Of a DNA stretch of 64,000 bases, positions 24,510-33,221 are shown piece by piece. The stretch is taken from positions 62,001-126,000 of the forward strand of contig BJHH01000001.1 in the NCBI GenBank assembly GCA_014192065.1, in the 5' to 3' direction. Made by a program: the position numbers and the translations under genes. The first letter of the stretch is position 1. Each line of letters opens with the position of its first letter. The stretch is from Gemmatimonadota bacterium. Its GTDB lineage: Bacteria > Gemmatimonadota > Gemmatimonadetes > Gemmatimonadales > Gemmatimonadaceae. The notes beneath the pieces were generated by a model. It had not been told where the DNA came from and did not search any database. It worked only from the letters and a program-made list of their open reading frames with translations.

Positions 24510-26732
24510 CTAGTTCCCCGGCTTGTATGTCTTCTCGGTGTGCCCCTTGAGCTGGCTCGGGTAGTAGTAGACCTCACGCAGGTCGCCCGTTGAGTACCGC
24601 GCGCCCTGGTCGTTGAAGTGTTTCGACCCCACGACACTGTTCAGGCCACCGGCCGTTACTGCGCGCGCGCGGACACTGTCCTTCCCGAACTCGACCACGG
24701 CCACGAAGCTATTGCCGCTCGACCCGTACCACTTCTTGGTGTTCGGGTAAGCGCGCGCTGCGAACGATGCGAGGGTGCCCGTCTGTCCTGCCGACGGGAA
24801 GCCGACTGGCGTGCTCGGCGCGGTGTCATCGAATTCCGACTCGATCTTGGCATTCAGGCGCTGGAAGCGGTTGATATCGCCCCATGGCGTGTTGCACTTG
24901 CCGAAATCGGCCGTGAGTTTCGCGCAGGCCGCGTCGAGCGCCTGCAGGAGTTGGTCGCCGGTCGGCGCAGCCGGTGCCGCACCGCCGCCACGACGTCCTC
25001 CGCGTCCACTGCCGATACGGCCGGCCTCAGTCGTGTAGAAGATCGCGAGCGATGTCGGCACCGAGGTCACGCTCCACCGCAGGTCCCACTTCCGCAGCAG
25101 GTCAATCTGTTCGGCGAGTTTTGCCTTGAGTGGATGCGACGCCGGCGCATCGTCCCACGCCTTCAAAAGTGCGGGGACCGATTTGTCGAATCCCGGCATG
25201 TAGGAGTCGTAGGCCGCGTCGCGTAGCCCTTGGATCGAAAAGTCTTTTTTGTTCTGCAGGACGATCACTGCGTGCCGCCCGCGCGCCGACTCGCTGCCGT
25301 TGTCGACCCACGCCGGGAAGTTCGCCTGCTTCGGACTGTCTGGGCCCGCCGCCGCCCACGGCCAGTCGTTGGCGTTGTAGACCCAGCCGCTGTTGGGATT
25401 GATGGCGTTGGGCGCCTTGTCGAACGGGAGTAGTGCGCCCCATTCCGTGGCCGGGTCGCTGCCGTCCACCGGCTGCCGCCAATCGAACTTCGTGTCGCGC
25501 TGCGGCAGGAAGTTTGCGTGGAGGTACGCGACGTTGCCTTCGGCGTCCGCGAAGAGCGTGTTGTTCGACGAGTTCGTGTTGAGCGCCATCGTCTTGTTGT
25601 ACTCAGCGAGGTTCTTCGCCTTCGTGCGCAGGTAGCTCTGCGTCAGCGCCTTGAGCGGCTCCTGCATGATGCGGGCCGCGACCCACCGACCACCTTGTGA
25701 ACGCACGATCGGGCCGAAGTGCGTGTAGTAGACCGTAAACGCCTTCTTCGCCATGCCAGCGTCGGTCTTGTACGGCACGGTGATCTGCTTGGCGATGAGC
25801 GGCCGTTCGTTGTTGCCAAACTTGTAGAAATATTTGCCGCCCTTCTCGGTCACGGTCTCGAGAAACTCATCCGACCGGTCTGCGGCGCTGGTGGTGTGCA
25901 TCCAGCCCGCGGTGCGGTTGAAACCCTGGTAGATGAAGAACTGACCCCAAGTGGCCGCGCCGTAGGCGTCGAGGCCTTCGTCGCTCGTCATCTGGAGCTC
26001 TTCCCGGAAGAAGAACGAGGTGTGCGGGTTGATCAACAGCAGCGCCCGGCCATTCTTCGTGTTCTTCGGTGACACGGCCATGCCGTTGGAACCGCCCGGC
26101 TCCTTTTCGATCGCGTCCTCGGTGGCCTTCGCGTCGTCCGCTTCGCGCGCGGCGCGATCGAACTGCGTGCCCGGGCCCATACTGGCGAGCTTCACCGGGC
26201 CGTTTCCATAGAACGCCTGCAGCTGTCCGACGTTGACCACGCCAATGTCGTTGCCGATGCTCCCTTCGCTGAACGTGAGCGCCATCCACGGTTCGAACTT
26301 CATGATCACTCGCGGCTTCACTTCGGGGTGTTTCGAGAGGTAAAAGTTGAGTCCGTCGGCCCACGCGACCATCAGCGTTTGCAGCCACGCCGGACTCTGT
26401 CCGTAGATCTTCTTCATGGAATCGGGGTCGATGAAGAGCTTCATCTGCAGGTCGCGGTAGATGGCGCTCTCGCCTTCGGTTTCGGCGGTGCGGCCTTGCG
26501 ACGTGATGAAGTTCGCTTCGACGCGGTTGAAGTCGTCTTCGGACTGCGCATACATCGCGCCGAACACCACGTCGGCGTCGGTCTTCCCGCGCACGTGCGG
26601 GATGCCCCAGTCGTCGCGCGTGATCGTCACATTTTGGGCCTGGGCCTGCCAGCGCACGAGTTCGGCTGTGGTTGGAACGCCCGGCGTGTGGAAGGTGAAG
26701 GCCGCGGCGAGGAGGAGTCCGAGCTTCTTCAT
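24510..26732 (-). CDS. Exported penicillin acylase-family Ntn hydrolase
   Basis: A 740-residue S45-type acylase precursor that would cut itself into alpha and beta chains and hydrolyse amides such as N-acyl side chains. Seen from ATG 26732: signal peptide about 1-22; VTITRDDWGIPHVRGKTDADV; the autoprocessing site EPGG/S215NGMAVSPKNT, where S215 becomes the beta-chain N-terminal nucleophile; LLINPHTSFFF and the later asparagine-rich core. A Gly/Arg tract (near 24970-25015) interrupts the beta chain. The frame is open 79 codons further upstream but without family sequence. Substrate unknown; quorum-signal or peptide-type amides are possible. DUF885 lies 109 bases upstream. Confidence 0.9.
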   Translation of the reverse strand: MKKLGLLLAAAFTFHTPGVPTTAELVRWQAQAQNVTITRDDWGIPHVRGKTDADVVFGAMYAQSEDDFNRVEANFITSQGRTAETEGESAIYRDLQMKLFIDPDSMKKIYGQSPAWLQTLMVAWADGLNFYLSKHPEVKPRVIMKFEPWMALTFSEGSIGNDIGVVNVGQLQAFYGNGPVKLASMGPGTQFDRAAREADDAKATEDAIEKEPGGSNGMAVSPKNTKNGRALLLINPHTSFFFREELQMTSDEGLDAYGAATWGQFFIYQGFNRTAGWMHTTSAADRSDEFLETVTEKGGKYFYKFGNNERPLIAKQITVPYKTDAGMAKKAFTVYYTHFGPIVRSQGGRWVAARIMQEPLKALTQSYLRTKAKNLAEYNKTMALNTNSSNNTLFADAEGNVAYLHANFLPQRDTKFDWRQPVDGSDPATEWGALLPFDKAPNAINPNSGWVYNANDWPWAAAGPDSPKQANFPAWVDNGSESARGRHAVIVLQNKKDFSIQGLRDAAYDSYMPGFDKSVPALLKAWDDAPASHPLKAKLAEQIDLLRKWDLRWSVTSVPTSLAIFYTTEAGRIGSGRGGRRGGGAAPAAPTGDQLLQALDAACAKLTADFGKCNTPWGDINRFQRLNAKIESEFDDTAPSTPVGFPSAGQTGTLASFAARAYPNTKKWYGSSGNSFVAVVEFGKDSVRARAVTAGGLNSVVGSKHFNDQGARYSTGDLREVYYYPSQLKGHTEKTYKPGN

Positions 26733-26841
26733 GGCGAGATCCTGCAGTAGGAGTGCGGATGGCGAAGAAGGCGCCGCGTGACCTAGCGACGCCTCCATCG
26801 GAAACATACGATTGACATCGGTCCTGCGCTGCAGCCCGCCG

Positions 26842-28854
26842 CTACCGCTTTTCCGGACGCGGGATGTGCGGTGGTAGCGACTCGGAGAACTTCCATGGCG
26901 CGGCGCCGTCGCGGGTGAGTGGAACATTGCCCAGTCGCGCGCGCACCATCGCGATCGGCATCGGCCCACCCTGGTAGATGGCGTCGTGGAACGCGAGCTC
27001 CGTCATTTTGCGCCCGCCGACCAGCTCCTTGTACAGCGCGCGCAGCTGCAGTCCGCCGAGCATGTAGCCGGCTTGGTAGAGGGGCGAATACGAACCGCCG
27101 AACGAACGGCGCACTTCACCCTCTGCGTTATTCGGCTCGAAGTTCACGGTGTCGATCAGGTACTTGATCGCCTGATCGGGAGTCATCTTCCCCAAATGGA
27201 AACTGAGTGAGAAGACGATGCGCGCGCTGCGGTGCATGCGCCAAAAGAGCGCGCCCATCCGGTCTTCGGGCGTCACATGAAAATCGTGGTCCCAGAGGAA
27301 GAACTCCCAGTAGAGCGCCGACCCCTCGTTCCAGAACGGCGTGTTGAAGATCCGGCGGTGCGTGTTGTACCGCGCCGTCATGAATCCCTGCAGGTGGTGG
27401 CCCGGATTCAGCTCGTGAAAGACGGTCGCGTGCGAGAAGTGGGGGTTGTTGCCCCGCAACGAGTTCTGCTTCTCTTCATCCGTCATATCGTTGGTCGGAT
27501 ACGATACCTGGATCGTCGCGCCGCCGAGGAAGAAGGGCGACACGCGCTGGCGGTCGGGCGAGATCATTTCCATCCGCCAGTCTTCCTTGGCGAGATCGGG
27601 AATCGTGATCCAGTTTTTGGCCTCGAAGAACTGCTCCGCTTCGCGCGCAAGGCGCCGGATGAGTTCGGTCTGCTCGCCGGGCGGGACATAAGTGTCCTTC
27701 ACCTTGTCCATCGCGGCCTTCCAGTTGTCGCCGAAGCCCATCTCGCGGGCCGCCTTCTTGGCCTCGTTGAGATTGAACGCGTACTCCTGCTCGGCGATCG
27801 CGATTAACTCTTCCGGCGTGTACGGAATCATCTCCTTGGCAAGGTCGGCGTCGAGCCCGTCGCGGCCGATCGGATCGCCGATGATCGGCGCGCCTGCGTC
27901 GGCAGCACCACCACCACCACCGCCGCCGCGTCCACCACCCGCAGCACCACCCGCAGCACCACTCGCGCCGCCACGACCGCCGCCGGCCGCTGCGACTGCT
28001 GCGCCACGCCCTCCGGCCGCTGGCTGAATACCGACGAGCCGCTGGCGAATTGTCCGTGAATAGCTCGTGAGCGACTCGTCCACCTTCGAATACGGATTCT
28101 CGACCCACCAGGTGAACATCGGGTCGTAGCCCTGGTAGTACCGGTACCACGAGCCGACCTGGTTGCGGAGTTGATCGAGCACCTCGGCGGCGCGGTTCGC
28201 CACCGTGCGCGAGACGCGCGGCACGAGCATTCCCGCGGTCGGCATGTCCGCGCCCGCCCCGCCGCGGCCTGCCGGCGTCTCGAGCAGCACACGGATGCTG
28301 TCGACGGCGCGCGTCACCTGTGCGAGCACGCGAGCGACGGCCTGACCGTCCACCTTCTTCATTTCGCGGCGATCGTCCATCAGCGTGAGTAGCCGGTCGG
28401 CAAAGGGCATCAGCGCCGTCTGTTCCGCGCGCTGCTTGTCGGCGCGGTCGAGGAGCGCGATCTGGTACTTGAGGGTGTTGTTGAGGAGAACGTAGTCGAC
28501 CTTTCCTTCCTGCTTCAGTCGGTCGAAGTCGATCTCACCGAGCCGCGTGCGCCACGCCTGATAGAACTCGCGCATGCGCTTGCGCTGCATCGGCGAATCG
28601 GTCGCGTCGTAGCGCTGCGAGATCGCGCCCTGGTCGGCGCTGTAGCGGCTGACGACCTCGGCGAGTTCGCTGCCCTGGCGGGCGACGAGGTCGGCGAGTT
28701 TCGGCACGGCGGCGAGTGGGTCGGGCGCGCGAGTTGGTGGCGTGGCTGCACCGCGCTGTGCACGCGCGGTGGAGGCGAACGCGACAGTGGCGAACGCGAC
28801 AGTGGCGAACGCGACAGTGGCGAACGCACGACGGGTCAGCGAAGAACGGCTCAT
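26842..28854 (-). CDS. Exported DUF885 metallopeptidase-like protein
   Basis: A 670-residue exported protein of the DUF885 family, thought to be zinc peptidases. Seen: signal peptide about 1-32 whose core is the repeat AFATV three times over; coiled N-terminal helices; a Gly/Ala/Arg insert (near 27900-28020); and the probable metal motif H480-E481-LNPG-H486-H (ATVFHELNPGHHLQGF). MTPDQAIKYLIDTVNFEPN and SFGGSYSPLYQAGYMLG are typical of the C-terminal part. ATG 28854 is followed at once by the signal. TATCAA at 28896-28891 on the minus strand may be its -10 element. Confidence 0.88.
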   Translation of the reverse strand: MSRSSLTRRAFATVAFATVAFATVAFASTARAQRGAATPPTRAPDPLAAVPKLADLVARQGSELAEVVSRYSADQGAISQRYDATDSPMQRKRMREFYQAWRTRLGEIDFDRLKQEGKVDYVLLNNTLKYQIALLDRADKQRAEQTALMPFADRLLTLMDDRREMKKVDGQAVARVLAQVTRAVDSIRVLLETPAGRGGAGADMPTAGMLVPRVSRTVANRAAEVLDQLRNQVGSWYRYYQGYDPMFTWWVENPYSKVDESLTSYSRTIRQRLVGIQPAAGGRGAAVAAAGGGRGGASGAAGGAAGGGRGGGGGGGAADAGAPIIGDPIGRDGLDADLAKEMIPYTPEELIAIAEQEYAFNLNEAKKAAREMGFGDNWKAAMDKVKDTYVPPGEQTELIRRLAREAEQFFEAKNWITIPDLAKEDWRMEMISPDRQRVSPFFLGGATIQVSYPTNDMTDEEKQNSLRGNNPHFSHATVFHELNPGHHLQGFMTARYNTHRRIFNTPFWNEGSALYWEFFLWDHDFHVTPEDRMGALFWRMHRSARIVFSLSFHLGKMTPDQAIKYLIDTVNFEPNNAEGEVRRSFGGSYSPLYQAGYMLGGLQLRALYKELVGGRKMTELAFHDAIYQGGPMPIAMVRARLGNVPLTRDGAAPWKFSESLPPHIPRPEKR
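28775..28828. repeat. 15-bp tandem repeat inside a signal peptide
   Basis: GCGAACGCGACAGTG occurs three times in perfect tandem (28775-28819) plus a 9-base partial copy. It encodes the hydrophobic core of the DUF885 signal peptide. Each unit adds five codons, so slippage would change signal length but not frame. Confidence 0.85.
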
Positions 28855-28985
28855 CGGGGGCAGTGGACGCGGGTGGAAAGGCGTTGGGCATTGATAGTAC
28901 GGACTCGGCCGCCGTCGCGGCTAGCGCCGATTGAGCCACCGCGTGGTCCTCCGCTGTGACCGCGTTGTCCCGCATAAGGACGCGT

Positions 28986-29513
28986 CTACGGTAGGTTCAC
29001 GCCGACGGGCCGCCAGTTCACCGGGTCGTTCATGAGCTTGTGGCTTGGGCTCACGACCTCGACGCGCGTGGGGCGCACGCGGATCAGCACGAAGTCGTCG
29101 TCCTTCGCGCCTTTTGGGTAGAAGGGCCCCCATTCGGCCTTCCAGTGTTTCGCCTTTTCCGATTTGTCGGTGACGATGTCGGCGACGCCGAAGACCGTCG
29201 CGTACTCGAGTCCCTTGGCGTCAAAGTAGAGCAGGGTGACCCGGTTGTTTCTGCGGATCTCGCTGACCTTTCGCGTGGCGGGATTTGTTCCGATCCAGAT
29301 GGTGAGATTCTTGTCGGGCACGAGAGGGTCGACGATGCGCGATTGCGGCTGCGCGCTGTCGCCAACCGTCGAGAGCGTGGCGTAACGGGCGTGCGTCATG
29401 ACGTCGCGCGCGGCGGCAACGATGGCGGCTTTGGTCGGTGCGGCGGCGGGCGCCTGGCCACCGACGGCACGAACAGCAGCTGCGCAAGCGACGGCGACGA
29501 GTCGCCACCTCAT
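28986..29513 (-). CDS. Exported pyridoxamine 5'-phosphate oxidase-like protein
   Basis: A 175-residue split-barrel flavin-binding-fold protein. Seen from ATG 29513: signal peptide about 1-19 (MRWRLVAVACAAAVRAVGGQ), then the fold with MTHARYATLSTVGD, PQSRIVDPL, LTIWIGTNPATRKVSEI and VTLLYFDAKG. A signal peptide is unusual for this mostly cytoplasmic group, so it may bind a cofactor such as heme, F420 or FMN in the periplasm, or only use the fold. It is an isolated gene; 171 bases upstream hold nothing I recognise. Confidence 0.8.
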   Translation of the reverse strand: MRWRLVAVACAAAVRAVGGQAPAAAPTKAAIVAAARDVMTHARYATLSTVGDSAQPQSRIVDPLVPDKNLTIWIGTNPATRKVSEIRRNNRVTLLYFDAKGLEYATVFGVADIVTDKSEKAKHWKAEWGPFYPKGAKDDDFVLIRVRPTRVEVVSPSHKLMNDPVNWRPVGVNLP

Positions 29514-29685
29514 CGGAGCATCTCGACGGTGACAAACTCGGCGAGCCGCTGGCGCGATGTATGCGCGCGCGACGGCTTGGGATCGGGTTGTGGAGCGGGA
29601 AGCGTCGGGTCCGTCACTCGCTAAATGTATTGCATCCAGCCACCGGGCTTCGCGGACCGCGTGCGCACCCGGCGCACGCATGCGT

Positions 29686-31146
29686 TCACAGGGTCGGTCG
29701 TGACGATGAGTCGGGGCCGTGACCGCCGCATCCGGCGCGCGCGATGTTCCGCAACATTCCGCCAAATACCAACTGGTGCAACGGGTAGAGTGCGTACCAG
29801 TAGGCCCTGCCCAGCAGCCCGACCGGATCAAAGGTCGCCGTTTGCCGGATGGTCGCCGACGAACCGTCGCCGGTAACCTCGAACTCGAGCCACGCCCGGC
29901 CGGGCAGCTTCATCTCCGCGACGAGGCGCAGCAGGTTCGGCTCGAGCGCCTCCACCCGCCAGAAGTCGACGGTGTCGCCAACCCTGAGGTCCGTGTCAGA
30001 ACGCCGGCCGCGTCGCACGCCAACGCCCCCGACGAGCAAATCGAGGAAGCCACGCACCGACCAGAGCCAGTTCCATGCGTACCAACCCGTGTTGCCTCCG
30101 ATACGCAGGATCGGCGCGAACGCGGCCTCCGGCGTCGTGGCGACGCTCAGGGTTCGCGAGTCCACCAGCCGCGACCCGAACTGCACGCCGCCCCAGGCGG
30201 GCAACGGACCCGACGACGACAACGCGTCCGACCAGCGCGTTGACGCAAACTGGTGCTCTTCGCTCGCGATGGCGCTGCGAATGGCCTCGTCGATGCCCAC
30301 GGGGCGGATCGAAAACGTCTCGAGCGCCGCGGTGTCGCGCACCACGGTGCTATGAATGATGCTCTCGATGAGTTTGCGCCCGATGCGCGCATAGAGTGGC
30401 GTGACGAGACCGAGCCAGAGACTCGACACGTACGGAGTCAGGATCGGTACCGCAATCATGCGTAGGCGTAGCCCCCGTAGCCGGGCGTAAGCAAGCATGA
30501 TGTCGGCGTAAGACATCTGATCCGCGCCGCCGATCTCGTAGATCCGGTGCCGCGACACCGGAAGCTCAAGTGCCTCGACCAGGTACTGCAGTACGTCGTC
30601 GATCGCGATGGGCTGCGCCGGAACCTTGACCCACTTTGGCGTGATCATGATCGGGAGCCGTTCCACCAGCGAGCGAATCATCTCGAACGAGAGGCTGCCC
30701 GACCCGATGATGATCGACGCTCGAAACTCGAGCACCGGCACCCCCGACTCGCGCAGGACGTCGCCGACCTCGTGTCGGCTGCGGAGGTGCGCCGACAGAT
30801 CCTCCTCGGTGTTGCCCAGACCTCCCAGATAGATGATGCGGCTGACACCGGCTGCCTTCGCCGCCGCACCGAAGTTCTTTGCCGCCTGCCGGTCCGACTG
30901 CTCGAAAGATCCTGCCGACCCCATCGAGTGAACCAGGTAATAGGCCACGTCAACGCCTCGCAACGCGAGTTCAATGCTCGGCCGATCGAGGAGGTCGCCC
31001 GCGAAGACCTCGGTCGATGGGCCGGTCTTCGCCTTGAGCGTGGCTGGGCGCCGGGCCAGGCAGCGGACGTGGTACCCGCGATCCTCAAGAGACTTGAGGA
31101 GCCGTCCGCCAACGTACCCGCTCGCCCCCGTCAGCAGCACGAGCAT
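29686..31146 (-). CDS. NmrA-like SDR reductase with C-terminal DUF2867 domain
   Basis: A 486-residue two-domain protein. The N-terminal atypical short-chain reductase domain has the NAD(P) motif TGASGYVGGRLLKSL at residues 6-20 and YYLVHSMGS; the C-terminal third is DUF2867 (NWLWSVRGFLDLLVGGVG, DFWRVEALEPNLLRL, FDPVGLLGRAYWYAL). Proteins with this pairing are common, often annotated YbjT-like, and of unknown substrate. ATG 31146 lies 3 bases after the stop of a 56-aa ORF, a possible short operon. Confidence 0.88.
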   Translation of the reverse strand: MLVLLTGASGYVGGRLLKSLEDRGYHVRCLARRPATLKAKTGPSTEVFAGDLLDRPSIELALRGVDVAYYLVHSMGSAGSFEQSDRQAAKNFGAAAKAAGVSRIIYLGGLGNTEEDLSAHLRSRHEVGDVLRESGVPVLEFRASIIIGSGSLSFEMIRSLVERLPIMITPKWVKVPAQPIAIDDVLQYLVEALELPVSRHRIYEIGGADQMSYADIMLAYARLRGLRLRMIAVPILTPYVSSLWLGLVTPLYARIGRKLIESIIHSTVVRDTAALETFSIRPVGIDEAIRSAIASEEHQFASTRWSDALSSSGPLPAWGGVQFGSRLVDSRTLSVATTPEAAFAPILRIGGNTGWYAWNWLWSVRGFLDLLVGGVGVRRGRRSDTDLRVGDTVDFWRVEALEPNLLRLVAEMKLPGRAWLEFEVTGDGSSATIRQTATFDPVGLLGRAYWYALYPLHQLVFGGMLRNIARAGCGGHGPDSSSRPTL

Positions 31147-31149
31147 CGA

Positions 31150-31320
31150 CTAGCTCCGCACCGAGAGCGTGATCTGGAGGATCGCGACGAAGTGCGGGAA
31201 CACGCCGACGATCGTCAGCAGAACGCCGCGCGGCGCCGGCTTCACGGAGTGCGATGCCTGATCGGCGCTGTGCTCGTTACGGCGCGTGGTGTTCGTCGCA
31301 TGACCTTTAGAAGCTAACAT
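31150..31320 (-). CDS. Possible 56-aa single-helix membrane protein
   Basis: A short frame starting at ATG 31320 encodes a polar N-terminal half and a hydrophobic helix PRGVLLTIVGVFPHFVAILQ near the C-terminus. Its stop is 3 bases before the reductase start, which suggests co-transcription. There is no clear ribosome binding site, and the ATG forms a CATATG palindrome with a divergent ATG, so the start is doubtful. I do not recognise a family. Confidence 0.4.
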   Translation of the reverse strand: MLASKGHATNTTRRNEHSADQASHSVKPAPRGVLLTIVGVFPHFVAILQITLSVRS

Positions 31321-31389
31321 ATGTACTACTCTTCATTCGGCGTTCCGAACGACGCACGAGAAGCGACCAAGGTGAACGGAGAACGATCG

Positions 31390-31662
31390 ATGTCGATGGC
31401 ATTTCTGCGGGACGACGCGGAGGGCGAGATGCCCCGCCGCAACTATGGACTGCCGGGCCGGGACGATCCCGACTTCGATCGTGTGGCGGCCATGGCGCTC
31501 CTCGAAGCGGCCCGCGTCGGAGAAACACAACTCGCCGAGCGCGCGACGGGATACTACTGGGGCGAGCCGAAATTGCGGCCCCACGTCGAAAAGCTGCTCG
31601 CGGATGCCGAGCGTACGAACGATGACCGGCTCGAACAGCTTGCCAGCCGATTTCTGCGCTGA
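31390..31662 (+). CDS. Small acidic protein, function unknown
   Basis: A 90-residue, charged, probably helical cytoplasmic protein (LAERATGYYWGEPKLRPHVEKLLADAERTNDDRLEQL in two parts) of no family known to me. ATG 31390 is preceded by ACGGAGA at good spacing; the frame could also open at ATG 31321, but that lacks a binding site. A hairpin follows at 31670-31699. Codon use looks like that of the neighbours, so I think it is real. Confidence 0.55.
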   Translation: MSMAFLRDDAEGEMPRRNYGLPGRDDPDFDRVAAMALLEAARVGETQLAERATGYYWGEPKLRPHVEKLLADAERTNDDRLEQLASRFLR

Positions 31663-31669
31663 AGCAATA

Positions 31670-31699
31670 CGGCCCGGAGGCTGGCATGACTCCGGACCG
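31670..31699 (+). terminator. Terminator-like hairpin
   Basis: Ten-base arms CGGCCCGGAG (31670-31679) and CTCCGGACCG (31690-31699), one mismatch, with a 10-base loop, directly after the small acidic gene. The T content downstream is weak (TCTGTGT), so it is only a candidate. Confidence 0.45.
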
Positions 31700-31746
31700 T
31701 CTGTGTAGCGTTCGGCATGGCTGAAAATTCTCGTGGGAGAGGTCCA

Positions 31747-32988
31747 ATGAATTTGTTCGCGCGTGCCACCTTGTTCCTGACGCTCGTCTCCACATCGATG
31801 CAGGCCCAGGTCAACGCGGGCGCTCAAAGCCCCGAACCCAGCCTGCCATTCACGGTGACGCAGGTGGCCGCGTTCAACCTGCCGTGGCGCATCGCGTTCC
31901 TGCCCGATGGGCAGATGTTGATCACCGAAAAAGTCGGACCCGTCTGGCTCGTTGGGCCGGGAGGCCAGACAGGGACGATGCGAAAGATTTCTGTCGGGAA
32001 CGTGCCGACCGTCGTTTCCCAAGGTCAGGGCGGTATGCTCGGCGTCTACGTGTCGCCGAACCACGCGACCGACAAGAGCGTCTACCTGACGTATTCCGAG
32101 CCGGGCGACAGCGCGGCCGGGTCGAGCCTCGCGCTCGCGAAAGCCAGGCTCGTGATCGGCGCCGGATGGGCGAGACTCGATGGGCTGCAGGTCATCTGGC
32201 GCGACGGCGGTCGCGGCCGCGGCGGTCAGGTTGGCGGGGCGGTCGCCTTCTCGCCAGACAAGCAGTACCTCTTCCTTACGGTTGGCGACCGGCAGCGAAT
32301 GACGCCCGCGCAAGATCCCAACTCGCCGCTGGGCAAGATCCTGCGGCTCACGCTCGACGGGAAACCGGCGCCGGGCAATCCGCAGGCCGGCAAGATCGGC
32401 GCGGCGAGCCTTGCGATCATCAATCCGCCACGCAACACGGAACTCGCCAAGACGGCGCCGGTTGTCAGCACGTACACCTTTCCGGGACCGAACCTGACTC
32501 CGTCGGAAACGTGGAGCACGGGCTTCCGCACGCCGTACGGTCTCGCGTTCGGGCCAGACGGCCGGCTCTGGGAAGTGGAGCATGGGCCCCGCGGCGGCGA
32601 CGAGCTGAATCTCATCGAGCCTGCCAAGAACTACGGCTGGCCGCTCGTGGCGAATGCCACTGACTACGACGCCACGCCGATCCCGAGTCCTGAAACGCGG
32701 CCGGACCTGACCAAGCCGGCCATCTACTGGACCCCCATCATCGCGCCGGGAAGCATCACGTTCTATAGCGGCGCGATGTTCCCGCAGTGGCAGGGTTCAG
32801 CGCTGATGGGTGGCATGGCCACCAAATCACTCAACCGCATCACCTTCGATGGAAAGGGCGGCGCCACTCCCGCCGAACGCTGGGACGTCGGCCACCGCAT
32901 TCGGGACCTAGGGATCGGTCCGGATGGCGCTGTGTGGATGATCGAAGACGCGAATCCGGGTGGGCTGTTTCGCGTGACGCCGAAGTAG
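31747..32988 (+). CDS. Exported PQQ-dependent aldose/sorbosone-type dehydrogenase
   Basis: A 413-residue soluble quinoprotein of the YliI/glucose-sorbosone dehydrogenase group, oxidising sugars in the periplasm with PQQ. Seen: signal peptide about 1-20; propeller motifs LPWRIAFLPDGQMLITEK, GMLGVYVSPNHA, LGKILRLTLDGKPAPGNP, SETWSTGFRTPYGLAF and EHGPRGGDELNLIEPAKNYG, which holds typical PQQ and Ca contacts. The start is well supported by GGGAGAGG before ATG 31747. No PQQ synthesis gene is in the window. Confidence 0.92.
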   Translation: MNLFARATLFLTLVSTSMQAQVNAGAQSPEPSLPFTVTQVAAFNLPWRIAFLPDGQMLITEKVGPVWLVGPGGQTGTMRKISVGNVPTVVSQGQGGMLGVYVSPNHATDKSVYLTYSEPGDSAAGSSLALAKARLVIGAGWARLDGLQVIWRDGGRGRGGQVGGAVAFSPDKQYLFLTVGDRQRMTPAQDPNSPLGKILRLTLDGKPAPGNPQAGKIGAASLAIINPPRNTELAKTAPVVSTYTFPGPNLTPSETWSTGFRTPYGLAFGPDGRLWEVEHGPRGGDELNLIEPAKNYGWPLVANATDYDATPIPSPETRPDLTKPAIYWTPIIAPGSITFYSGAMFPQWQGSALMGGMATKSLNRITFDGKGGATPAERWDVGHRIRDLGIGPDGAVWMIEDANPGGLFRVTPK

Positions 32989-33000
32989 CGGGGGCGGCGG

Positions 33001-33035
33001 CGGTCGTGGCGGCGTGCCCCGAGACGCCACGACCG
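33001..33035. terminator. GC-rich hairpin after the PQQ dehydrogenase
   Basis: Perfect 11-bp arms (33001-33011 and 33025-33035) round a 13-base loop, 12 bases past the dehydrogenase stop. No T run follows, so it may act as an mRNA 3' stabiliser rather than a classic terminator. Confidence 0.45.
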
Positions 33036-33162
33036 TCAGATCAACCCGGGTATCTACAGAGGCCTCGACGAGGCGGCGGATGATGAGATCGGCGACGGTA
33101 GGCATGCGCCGCAAAGATGCGGCGGTGCAGCCTGTGCCTCAATAGCGCGCGCCGATCATTGC

Positions 33163-33191
33163 TTGTCCCCAGCCCGGTTCCGCTGGATACT
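33163..33191 (+). promoter_or_regulatory. Sigma-70-like promoter of the S9 peptidase
   Basis: TTGTCC (33163-33168), 17 bases, GATACT (33186-33191), each matching the consensus at four of six positions. The expected start of transcription is near 33198, about 24 bases before the ATG. Confidence 0.45.
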
Positions 33192-33221
33192 TACCGGGTC
33201 TCTTACTGAAACCGGTCCATC

